A program made the translations under genes and the position numbers. This document shows positions 1-5,755 of a DNA stretch of 5,762 nt, piece after piece. The notes beneath the pieces were generated by a model. That model worked only from the letters and a program-made list of their open reading frames with translations, did no database searches and had not been told where the DNA came from. Source of the stretch: CAYJDR01 sp964368965 (GTDB taxonomy: Bacteria; Chrysiogenota; Deferribacteres; Deferribacterales; Mucispirillaceae); the NCBI GenBank assembly GCA_964368965.1, contig CAYJDR010000077.1, positions 1 to 5,762 of the forward strand, given 5' to 3'. The stretch's first letter is position 1. Each line of letters begins with the position of its first letter.

Positions 1-290
1 TCTATCAACTGCCCTTGCAACACCACTAGTAGATCCGTGCCAGCGAAGCTAGCAAGCCCAGCGAACGCTATCGCTAGCCGTTCAGAGCCTATGCTCCACA
101 GAGCCACCTCATACGTGATGTATGCCACAAACATAGACGTCGCAACACTCAGCAATAACGACTGCAACTTAGCACACAATGTAGCACCTGTGAGCGTTGG
201 CGATATCTTTTTGATAAACCCCAGCACGCCACCAACAAGTGTAACGAATGCCAGCCAGATATACTTTGCGAGTGTTTCTATATCTTCCAT
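1..290 (-). CDS. Putative phage holin, three-helix type (3' end outside window)
   Basis: This open frame starts at ATG 290-288 and runs off the left edge after 96 codons with no stop, so the C-terminus is missing. Three hydrophobic segments are visible at about residues 10-26, 45-66 and 72-91, separated by short polar turns (K27-K28, E70-R71). The third is rich in small residues (AIAFAGLASFAG, then TDLLVVLQ). An acidic N-terminus plus three membrane helices of this size fits a phage holin, which pores the inner membrane at the end of infection. Its place directly after the two spanin genes supports a lysis role. GAGGTG at 302-297 is a good ribosome site overlapping the upstream stop codon, with a gap of only 10 bases between genes. 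The helices are seen; the holin name is inferred from topology, motif style and context. Another small lysis-cassette membrane protein, such as an antiholin, is the main alternative. Confidence 0.72.
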   Translation of the reverse strand, partial: MEDIETLAKYIWLAFVTLVGGVLGFIKKISPTLTGATLCAKLQSLLLSVATSMFVAYITYEVALWSIGSERLAIAFAGLASFAGTDLLVVLQGQLI

Positions 291-300
291 GTTGTGCACC

Positions 301-546
301 TCATATACACAGTTTTAGCGACTGTTCGAGTTGTTCAACATACTTTAGTATCAATAAGTTATCTCGCACGATGTCGCCTGTTGCTGTTGGTTTGGTTGGT
401 GGTGTTACGTCGCATTTCACGGGGATATGCACAGGTTTATATTCCGTAACAACCTTTGCGCTACAACCTGAAAACACAACTAACGATAGCATAAATATAA
501 GCACCGATATGCCCCAATGGATAACCTCTAGCAATGTTTTACTCAT
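301..546 (-). CDS. Putative outer-membrane lipoprotein spanin (Rz1-like)
   Basis: This 81-residue protein has an N-terminal hydrophobic signal (about residues 8-27) ending in VFSGC, so Cys28 would be the lipidated residue. Position -3 is Phe rather than the usual Leu, a mild departure from the lipobox. A short proline-rich stretch follows (PVHIPVKC, then TPPTKP at 48-53), and the C-terminal third is helical (about 58-78) with a second cysteine pair partner candidate at Cys80. A signal-cysteine-proline layout is what outer-membrane spanins look like. They bridge the periplasm with an inner-membrane spanin and fuse the membranes during lysis. The gene starts inside the end of the upstream coiled-coil gene (8-base overlap), as spanin genes often do, and AAGGAG at 559-554 is seven bases before the ATG. 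It could instead be an unrelated small lipoprotein, but neighbours on both sides fit lysis. Confidence 0.72.
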   Translation of the reverse strand: MSKTLLEVIHWGISVLIFMLSLVVFSGCSAKVVTEYKPVHIPVKCDVTPPTKPTATGDIVRDNLLILKYVEQLEQSLKLCI

Positions 547-877
547 AAAAGAACTCCTTTTGCGCTTGCGCTATGTGTTGCAACTTTTCTTCGCATGTTT
601 TTGGTGATGATTGTTGTAGTGATAGTAGTTGTGTGCGATATTTTTTATCTATCGCGCTTAGTTCTGCCTTGTGTTGTGATTGTGATTGCTCAAGTTCGGT
701 AATGAACGCATTTTGCATAGCTAATGATTGTTGCAACGCAGTAAGCTCCACCAATAGTTCACTATTCGCAAGCGACAATGTTTCAAGCTCGCTACCAACC
801 AACCTGATATACACGCAAGCAACAACCAGTAACGTCACGAGTGTAACAATCGCATATGTTTTTAACTTAACTAACAT
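539..877 (-). CDS. Putative inner-membrane spanin (Rz-like)
   Basis: This 112-residue protein has one N-terminal membrane helix (about residues 8-27) after a short basic start (VKLK). The rest is a hydrophilic, Gln/Glu/Leu-rich helix (about 30-107) that should form a coiled coil across the periplasm. This is the standard layout of an Rz-type inner-membrane spanin, which pairs with the lipoprotein encoded next. Cys95 could form a disulfide with a partner or within a dimer. The start ATG at 877-875 has AGGTG at 887-883 with a five-base spacer, and the previous stop lies 11 bases upstream. The last eight bases overlap the lipoprotein gene, which suggests coupled translation at similar levels. 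The sequence itself is not one I can match to a named member; the call rests on topology, size and pairing. Confidence 0.75.
   Translation of the reverse strand: MLVKLKTYAIVTLVTLLVVACVYIRLVGSELETLSLANSELLVELTALQQSLAMQNAFITELEQSQSQHKAELSAIDKKYRTQLLSLQQSSPKTCEEKLQHIAQAQKEFFYE
554..559 (-). promoter_or_regulatory. Shine-Dalgarno for the lipoprotein spanin, inside the Rz-like gene
   Basis: AAGGAG on the minus strand is seven bases before ATG 546-544. It lies in the last codons of the inner-membrane spanin gene, whose reading frame ends eight bases into the lipoprotein gene. This supports coupled synthesis of the two partners. Confidence 0.7.
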
Positions 878-888
878 GGTTGCACCTG

Positions 889-1431
889 TTAAAAGGCTAT
901 GTTTATAGCTTCAACTTCGGCAACGGTTTCTGCTTCGTCGATAGCTTGCTTTAAGGCAGTCGCATGCGATAAAATATCAGACTTATGCATAACGCCAGCA
1001 TAGTATAGCGCCTTAAATTCATCATGCGTGAACAGTTTGCGTGTTAGCTTTTTCTTTGCTGGGCTTTTGTAGGCGCTCCACTCGATGCCTATTGAGCGAG
1101 TATTCAGCGTGATAGTGTTATACATGTCGACAAAGTTTTGTTGGTCTGTCAACTCGTATGAATAGAACATGCCCTCGTGCATAAACCCTGCCGTGATTGC
1201 GCTTGATGCTTGGTTTGCGATAGTGATATGCGCTGTTGCTTTCGCCTCATCTAGTGTTGGTATAGCAAGTTGTTCATATGTTATGTTGTGTGCGTTCTGC
1301 TTTGCCCATGCTGTGATGTTTGCGTGCTCTTCTGCCCATTCTTCCATGTTTGGCACGTGGTATGGCATACCGTTTTTTTCAATGACATAGCTGCCGTCGA
1401 GCCTTACTTCCACATTTTTATAATCTTTCAT
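889..1431 (-). CDS. DUF4376-like tail-fibre-associated protein
   Basis: The 180-residue product starts at ATG 1431-1429. An upstream in-frame TTG would add ten residues, but GGAGG at 1444-1440 sits eight bases before the ATG and the stop of the previous gene overlaps it (TAATG), so the ATG is preferred. The C-terminal two thirds (about 60-178) resemble the DUF4376 family of phage proteins: an Ala-rich helix (DEAKATAHITIANQ), a YELTDQQNF segment, then FTHDEFKALYYAGVMHK, and a final helix ending TVAEVEAI. Proteins of this type commonly sit just after phage tail-fibre genes. Their biochemical role is not established; helping fibre folding or attachment is an inference from position. The N-terminal part (RLDGSYVIEKNGMPYHVPN, 10-28) is a separate small module that I do not recognise. 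No signal peptide or membrane segment is visible. I am confident of the gene, fairly confident of the family and unsure of the function. Confidence 0.78.
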   Translation of the reverse strand: MKDYKNVEVRLDGSYVIEKNGMPYHVPNMEEWAEEHANITAWAKQNAHNITYEQLAIPTLDEAKATAHITIANQASSAITAGFMHEGMFYSYELTDQQNFVDMYNTITLNTRSIGIEWSAYKSPAKKKLTRKLFTHDEFKALYYAGVMHKSDILSHATALKQAIDEAETVAEVEAINIAF

Positions 1432-2567
1432 TACGCTATCCTCCACATAAAGTACCAACAAACATTATACCCACCTACGCCAACATTTGCTCCACCAGCG
1501 ACTATGCTTGGTGTAGTCATATTTGCGATAGTACTGCCAGAAACAAGCAACCCCCAACATAGCCACGTGCCACCATAAGGGGGCCTCAAGTCATGGGTAG
1601 TAGATGTTGCGCCTGATATAAACTGCCCTGCGCCACCTGCGCTTTGTGGCTTAGGTGTGAACATGTTTGCATGGCTGTTAAGCTGCGAGATTGCGTTATT
1701 TAGTGACGATTGCAAACTTGATATAGACGACTGAGCGCTCGATATAGACTGCGATAGCGAAGCCTGCACAGATGCGATGTTTTGCTCTATGTTCGCCTTA
1801 GTTGCTGCGATGGTTGCGTTTGTTTCCGTTTCGCTTTGTTCGATATCTTGCGCTACGCTTGATTTAGTGTTCTCTAGCTCTGTTTGTGTATCCACTAAGT
1901 TTGCGTTAGTGCTGTCAAGTTCAAGCTTTAGTTGCTCAGCCTGTTGGTTTATAGTGGCTACATTTTGCATGATAGATTGCTTCAAATGGTCGATAGGTAT
2001 AGCCAATGTTTTAGGCGTGATTGTTGCCACGTCATTCAATGTTGCGCTATCTTCATAATCTAGTGTTGCGTTCACTTCCTCATCGGTTGCGAAGCGTGCT
2101 TTACCTTTTACGCTAGTGGTTGCATCTGGCACGCCTTCTGATGTTACGGCTTCTATCTGCTCATCAATATATGCTTTTTGTAGGTATGATAGTGGTTTAT
2201 TATAGTCGGCTACGTTGTCGACGTTCTCTAGCCCCACGTCGAACTTTGTGTGCTGGTGTCCGTTGTTGGTTTTGTTGGCTAGTTGAGTATCTAGGTAGCT
2301 TAAGTTTACGATATCGTCGCTTGCGCTAGGCTCTGCGACTTTTGCCCTGCCATATTCATCACGTTGTATGATGTTGTGTGGCTGAGCGTTGACGCTATTT
2401 TGCGATGTGTCTACTTCGTAAATGTTTGGTAGCTTGCGTAACTCTTGTGCGATGTTTTCATCTTTCGTTTCGTAAAACGGTGAAAACTCGATAGCTACGC
2501 CACCCGTAAACACTTTCAGGCTAGGCTTTTCCGATAAGAACTTATAAGTTTTTTCTATGTATGGCAT
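1431..2567 (-). CDS. Tail fibre / receptor-binding protein, long form
   Basis: The 378-residue product has a modular fibre layout. Residues 1-55 form a compact domain (TGGVAIEFSPFYETKDENI) that looks like a virion-anchoring module. Then comes a stretch typical of fibre shafts: RDEYGRAKVAEPSASDDIVN (69-88), GHQH (103-106) and VGLENVDNVADYNKPLS (111-127). Next is a segment of the kind found in many fibres, ARFATDEEV (157-165) with TPKTLA (184-189). Residues about 200-300 are a long Gln/Ser/Ala helix with hydrophobic residues at 3-4 spacing, expected to form a trimeric coiled coil. The last 70 residues (309-378) are a Gly-rich tip ending FMWRIA. The adjacent upstream gene carries a related tip. 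ATG 2567-2565 follows GGAGGG at 2577-2572, and 16 bases separate it from the previous stop. The stop overlaps the next start. The fibre assignment is strong; the receptor cannot be guessed. Confidence 0.87.
   Translation of the reverse strand: MPYIEKTYKFLSEKPSLKVFTGGVAIEFSPFYETKDENIAQELRKLPNIYEVDTSQNSVNAQPHNIIQRDEYGRAKVAEPSASDDIVNLSYLDTQLANKTNNGHQHTKFDVGLENVDNVADYNKPLSYLQKAYIDEQIEAVTSEGVPDATTSVKGKARFATDEEVNATLDYEDSATLNDVATITPKTLAIPIDHLKQSIMQNVATINQQAEQLKLELDSTNANLVDTQTELENTKSSVAQDIEQSETETNATIAATKANIEQNIASVQASLSQSISSAQSSISSLQSSLNNAISQLNSHANMFTPKPQSAGGAGQFISGATSTTHDLRPPYGGTWLCWGLLVSGSTIANMTTPSIVAGGANVGVGGYNVCWYFMWRIA
1440..1444 (-). promoter_or_regulatory. Shine-Dalgarno inside the fibre gene's last codons, fixing the DUF4376 start
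   Basis: GGAGG on the minus strand is eight bases before ATG 1431-1429. It lies inside the Trp-Arg-Ile codons that end the fibre protein, so one stretch encodes both the conserved FMWRIA end and the ribosome site of the next gene. This site decides for the 180-residue product over a version ten residues longer from a TTG. Confidence 0.75.
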
Positions 2568-2583
2568 GTTGCCCTCCGTTTGA

Positions 2584-3144
2584 TTATGCTACTCGCCAGA
2601 TGAAGCCGAAATAGCCAGTATAATACTGCGATGATGTTGTGACCTTTGTTCCGCCGTCGAACACGCCTATCGGTGGGTGCAATGTTGAGAGGTCGTCGCC
2701 GATGTAGACAGATGTTGTCATGAGGTATGAATCTTCATGCACTTTCGTAGGCAGAAAGATAAACCACTTGCCCTCTGGCGGTAGTGTGAATACGTTGCTG
2801 TTTGTGTTGACTGCGATAGTTTGCCCTAAGCCAGCAGATGTTGAGGGTAGCGGTGCGTATGTTTTCTCTACGTTTTCAATCCTTGTTGTTGCTTGCTCAG
2901 CTGTTGCTTTGCCTTCGTCGGCTGTTTTTTGTGCGCTTGCGACATCTGTTAATAGTGTGCTTGTGGTTGATTGAAGTTGTTCCACATCTGCGCCTATTGT
3001 ATGCAGTTCGTTTTCTACGTTGTTGTGTATGTCATCAAGTGAGTTATATACGTTTGCAAACTCTTTGATGTGCTTATCAAACGCTTCTGAAACGGTGTCG
3101 CCCTCAGGTGTGAAGTTTATTGGGTGCTGTGTTGTGTACGCCAT
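2584..3144 (-). CDS. Short tail fibre / adhesin protein with shared tip domain
   Basis: This 186-residue protein begins with a module recurrent in phage fibre proteins: INFTPEGDTVSEAFDKHIKE (9-28), followed by a helix to about 48. Residues about 50-95 continue as a polar coiled coil (EQLQSTTSTLLTDV, then ATAEQATTRIENVEKTYAPL). The last 85 residues form a beta-rich, Gly/Thr-rich domain that starts SAGLGQTI and passes through LPPEGKW to the terminal FIWRVA. The same landmarks end the longer fibre protein encoded next, so the two probably share a receptor-facing fold. Start ATG 3144-3142 overlaps the preceding stop by one base (TAATG), and AGGAG at 3156-3152 is seven bases upstream, inside the previous gene's last codons. 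A fibre, adhesin or collar fibre is the likely role. I see no enzyme motif. Whether it joins the same fibre as the longer protein or forms separate spikes is open. Confidence 0.82.
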   Translation of the reverse strand: MAYTTQHPINFTPEGDTVSEAFDKHIKEFANVYNSLDDIHNNVENELHTIGADVEQLQSTTSTLLTDVASAQKTADEGKATAEQATTRIENVEKTYAPLPSTSAGLGQTIAVNTNSNVFTLPPEGKWFIFLPTKVHEDSYLMTTSVYIGDDLSTLHPPIGVFDGGTKVTTSSQYYTGYFGFIWRVA

Positions 3145-4559
3145 TATTTATCTCCTATGGTTATGGTGTGTAGCTCTATCTTTGAGCTGATGTTGCGATA
3201 AAGCTCGATAAGCGCCGATACGTTTTTATATGAGTGAGCGTCCTTGAAGTTGAACGATTGCCACTCGTTGTTGACTAGGTGCGATATGTTCATATATGCG
3301 TTAGATGTATCAAGCTTTGCGATTGGTATGATGTATGCTTGCAGGTCATATTCCAGCTTGCCTACTTTCAGCCTTAGTTTGCCGTTCGAGTTTGAGTTTA
3401 CATGTGCGCATACTTCCTTTATTAGCAACCGCTCGTTAGATGAAAATGTTTTCGTGGTGATAGTTGCTTTCAGGTCTTCGCCTTGCTCGTATCCGTTCGT
3501 GTTCGATTTGTAGATAGCGTCATCGCTGGCGATATATATAGCGCCTTTATACTCACACACTTGGCGCACGTTGAACGGCAACTGCCACGTAGTGAACGCA
3601 TTCGTTGCGACATTCATCACATAGTTTTCGCCAACTGGTGTCGTGTTGATAAAGATAGCTTGCAAGCTTGGCAAGTAGCTAATCGGCGCTGATGATGATA
3701 GCGCACGTGTTAGCACAGGGTCCACCTTGCGTGATAAGTTGGCGCTTAGTTGGATATCGCCATATTTATCAACAGTTTCTAGCGATAGCAAGCCGTTGTT
3801 AGTCATAAACAAGCACGAGTTTTTCAACTGCAAGCTAGATTGCTCTAGGCATGTGATGTTGCGTGCCACTTCTGATACGCTCCATGCTGGGTATTCGCCC
3901 ACTAGCCGATATATTAGCCCACTAGATTTGAACACGATAATATCGGTTGCTAGGTTTGCGACGGCTACGATGTTTCCGCTATCTTTGTAGCCTACTTCGA
4001 TAAACTTTGCGTTGCTGGCTATGGAGTCGTTGTAGTTCCATGCTAGTTCGCCCACGTTTGAGTAGTGCAATGTTGATGTAGTTTTGTTGTAGAGGACAAC
4101 ACGGCCATGGCGAGTGAATACGTTTGTTGGCTTGATATCTACATTTGTTGCGCTTTTCGGTGTGATGGTTTCGATAGCGCCATCTTTAGCGAAGTATAGC
4201 GTGCTTTCGCCAGTTGCGATGATTACGCCACCGTCCCAATCGGCAAAGGTTGGCGCTGAGTTTGCCGTGATGTTGCCTATTTCAGCGGGCGTATCGGCTT
4301 GCAAATGGTAGACTTTTGAGCCAGCAACAACTATAGGATAGTTAGAAAAATGTATGCCCCTGATATCTGCGATGTCTATCACTTTTTCAAATGTTGGGCG
4401 CGATGTTGCTAGCGCTGATTGCGGGTCGATTACGATATTTTTCATAACGATACATTCGTTGCTGGCTATTAGGTCTGGTGGTAGTGAGTGGTTTAGCCCA
4501 CCTGAGAAGTCATAAAGGTTGATGACTTCCAGCGTGGTATGTTTTGATGACTTTATCAA
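3144..4559 (-). CDS. P22 gp10-like DNA stabilisation / tail nozzle protein
   Basis: The 471-residue product opens with a hallmark of this family: LYDFSGGLN (15-23), then PPDLIASNE (27-35). That is followed by repeated short beta strands carrying patterns such as STLYFAKDGAIETI (119-132), TTSTLHYSNVGELAWN (160-175) and GLIYRLVGEYPAWSV (214-228). This is the look of the beta-propeller hub proteins that plug and stabilise packaged DNA below the head-tail adaptor in podoviruses (P22 gp10, and nozzle proteins of related phages). Residues about 360-471 form a distinct C-terminal beta domain. The start codon is TTG at 4559-4557: the conserved LYDFSGG motif would be lost if the next Met (residue 39) were used, and GGGGTG at 4570-4565 is well placed. 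Only four bases separate it from the upstream stop. The family call rests on motif style and on the adjacent adaptor gene. Confidence 0.82.
   Translation of the reverse strand: MIKSSKHTTLEVINLYDFSGGLNHSLPPDLIASNECIVMKNIVIDPQSALATSRPTFEKVIDIADIRGIHFSNYPIVVAGSKVYHLQADTPAEIGNITANSAPTFADWDGGVIIATGESTLYFAKDGAIETITPKSATNVDIKPTNVFTRHGRVVLYNKTTSTLHYSNVGELAWNYNDSIASNAKFIEVGYKDSGNIVAVANLATDIIVFKSSGLIYRLVGEYPAWSVSEVARNITCLEQSSLQLKNSCLFMTNNGLLSLETVDKYGDIQLSANLSRKVDPVLTRALSSSAPISYLPSLQAIFINTTPVGENYVMNVATNAFTTWQLPFNVRQVCEYKGAIYIASDDAIYKSNTNGYEQGEDLKATITTKTFSSNERLLIKEVCAHVNSNSNGKLRLKVGKLEYDLQAYIIPIAKLDTSNAYMNISHLVNNEWQSFNFKDAHSYKNVSALIELYRNISSKIELHTITIGDK
3152..3156 (-). promoter_or_regulatory. Shine-Dalgarno for the short fibre gene
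   Basis: AGGAG on the minus strand is seven bases before ATG 3144-3142. It falls in the final codons of the nozzle gene, whose stop overlaps this start (TAATG), a layout that favours re-initiation by the same ribosome. Confidence 0.7.
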
Positions 4560-4563
4560 GGTA

Positions 4564-5238
4564 TCACCCCACTAGTGCTTTACTGAGTCCACTGCCTAAA
4601 CCTGCGCTAAAGTTTTTCAACATGCCTGTTAGTAGCCCTTCTTGCGCATCTTTGATGATTGGGTCTTTGCTTAGCTCTTGCGCGTAGAGTTCTAGTGCTG
4701 GCGATAGTGCTAGGTCTTGCGTTGATGACGTATAGCCTAAAGCGTTCGCAAGCGAGTTTGAAGCCATATCAGCAAGCGTTGCTAAGCCGTTGATGTAGTT
4801 AGAGTTATATGTGTTGTTGGCGTTTGAGATTGCAGATGATAGTGTGCTATATGCTTGGTCGCTCACTTGTGCTATGCCGTCGGTTGCGACAGAGCTATTA
4901 ATGACGCCCCTATTAGCATAGCCAGATAACAGGCCTCCGACGCCCTCTTGCGTTGCTGCGTTTATGGAGTTTACGGCAGAGTTTATGCTGTCATCACGCA
5001 TGGCAGATAGTTGTGCTTCGTAGTTTGAGGGCAACACGCCAGATGATATGCCCTGCATTTGCGCAAGGTATTGGTTGTATGCGTTTTGGTTTGTGCTTGT
5101 AAGTTCGCTAGGCGAGATAGATGTGATTGCACCTGTCGCATAGTTTGATAAGTATGGGTTAAGTAGCTGTGCAGTAGGGCTTGTGTAGGGCGCTTGCACT
5201 TCTTGCTCTGAGCCAAAAAGGAAGTCGAAAAGTGACAT
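4564..5238 (-). CDS. Ala/Ser/Asn-rich virion protein, possible ejection or internal protein
   Basis: I cannot name this 224-residue protein with certainty. It starts with a short hydrophobic-amphipathic segment (MSLFDFLFGSEQ), followed by a Tyr/Pro/Asn-containing stretch (17-60). Its core (about 75-165) is low-charge helix rich in Ala, Ser and Asn, with landmarks SGYANRGVINSSVAT (105-119) and YNSNYINGLATLADMAS (144-160). The end is Gly/Ser-rich (SAGLGSGLSKALVG). The ANRGVINSS-type motif occurs in small structural proteins encoded near head-completion genes of phages, as I recall them, but their role is not established. Its place between adaptor and nozzle argues for a virion component. The small-residue helices and hydrophobic ends would suit a protein ejected with the DNA or a tail-interior part. 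There is no signal peptide. ATG 5238-5236 follows GAGGT at 5248-5244 with a five-base spacer, one base after the previous stop. Confidence 0.6.
   Translation of the reverse strand: MSLFDFLFGSEQEVQAPYTSPTAQLLNPYLSNYATGAITSISPSELTSTNQNAYNQYLAQMQGISSGVLPSNYEAQLSAMRDDSINSAVNSINAATQEGVGGLLSGYANRGVINSSVATDGIAQVSDQAYSTLSSAISNANNTYNSNYINGLATLADMASNSLANALGYTSSTQDLALSPALELYAQELSKDPIIKDAQEGLLTGMLKNFSAGLGSGLSKALVG
4565..4570 (-). promoter_or_regulatory. Shine-Dalgarno that supports the TTG start of the nozzle gene
   Basis: GGGGTG on the minus strand lies five bases before TTG 4559-4557. It overlaps the stop codon of the preceding gene (TGA, 4566-4564). The spacing equals that at the 877 and 5238 starts, where the start is ATG, so the site is a convincing choice for initiation. 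No ATG or GTG competes upstream of the conserved N-terminal motif. Confidence 0.7.
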
Positions 5239-5239
5239 A

Positions 5240-5755
5240 TTATACCTCGTATTTTAGTTTTCTATCGGCGTCTGTGATGATGCCGTCACGCTTTTTCGAT
5301 ATCTCGATAGCTGCCATAAGGAACTGCTGTTTATATTGTTCCTCTAGCGTTATGGAGTATTCGTTTCTGTTTAGTGCTTTGTTTATGACATCTTGCTTGA
5401 TGGCTGGCATAAACTCTTGCGGTATGTCGAGCGTTGCTTCAAGGTTTGCTGGCAACTCGAAGCGCTTGTAATATTCGAACGTGGTCGGCACAACTTCAAA
5501 CACTATGTGGTTGTCGTATAGTGTTATGTCGGTAGTTTTTTTGCTAGCCGAGAGGAAGTCGTGCGGGGTTTCTATGGGCGATTGCGTCACCCATACGCTC
5601 TTTCTAGTGTAGCTAGAGTGGATAGACGCTAGCATGGTTGATAGATATTCGATAGTGTCTGCTAAGTATGTTAGTAGTTCGCTATCGGGGTATTCTGTTT
5701 TTTTCGTATCTTGGAGCGATATACGTAGTTGCTCCAGTAGGGTTTGTTTTGTCAT
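5240..5755 (-). CDS. Head-tail adaptor protein (SU10 adaptor / P22 gp4-like)
   Basis: This complete 171-residue protein has the N-terminal pattern of podovirus head-tail adaptors: LEQLRISLQDT (7-17), then EYPDSELLTYLADTIEYLS (21-39), where a short Asp/Ser-Glu-Leu-Leu motif begins a helix. Adaptors of this kind form a ring of subunits under the portal and pass DNA to the tail tube and nozzle. A central beta section (ITLYDNHIVFEVVPTTFEYY, 77-96) follows. A C-terminal helical pair (about 112-153, including a conserved-looking LPANLEATLDIPQEF lead-in) completes a fold of ordinary length. ATG 5755-5753 lies seven bases from the window edge, so its ribosome site is mostly outside. The adjacent nozzle-like gene one position downstream strengthens the reading. 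A generic phage connector is the alternative; an unrelated function seems unlikely. Confidence 0.75.
   Translation of the reverse strand: MTKQTLLEQLRISLQDTKKTEYPDSELLTYLADTIEYLSTMLASIHSSYTRKSVWVTQSPIETPHDFLSASKKTTDITLYDNHIVFEVVPTTFEYYKRFELPANLEATLDIPQEFMPAIKQDVINKALNRNEYSITLEEQYKQQFLMAAIEISKKRDGIITDADRKLKYEV

Noticed and set aside
248..908. Plus-strand open frames across the lysis genes (up to about 119 codons).
   Set aside because: They lie opposite well-supported minus-strand genes, are rich in Cys and Ser as antisense reading gives, and lack ribosome sites or family features.
1372..1380. Phased slippery heptamer A AAA AAC in the DUF4376 gene, with a small GGTAT/ATACC hairpin after it.
   Set aside because: The -1 frame hits a stop after about 30 codons, giving no sensible product, and the hairpin abuts the heptamer with a stem of only five pairs.
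1431..1461. Ten-residue N-terminal extension of the DUF4376 protein from TTG 1461.
   Set aside because: No ribosome site precedes it and it would overlap the fibre gene by 31 bases, while the ATG at 1431 has a strong site.
3528..3545. Imperfect 18-base palindrome, GGCG/CGCC arms around an AT core.
   Set aside because: It lies inside the nozzle coding sequence, has no T-run after it and its core pairs weakly; chance in AT-rich codons is enough.
4983..5216. Second minus-strand frame of 77 codons inside the 224-residue protein gene.
   Set aside because: It is an alternate-frame shadow, basic and low in complexity, with no ribosome site and no membrane or domain pattern.
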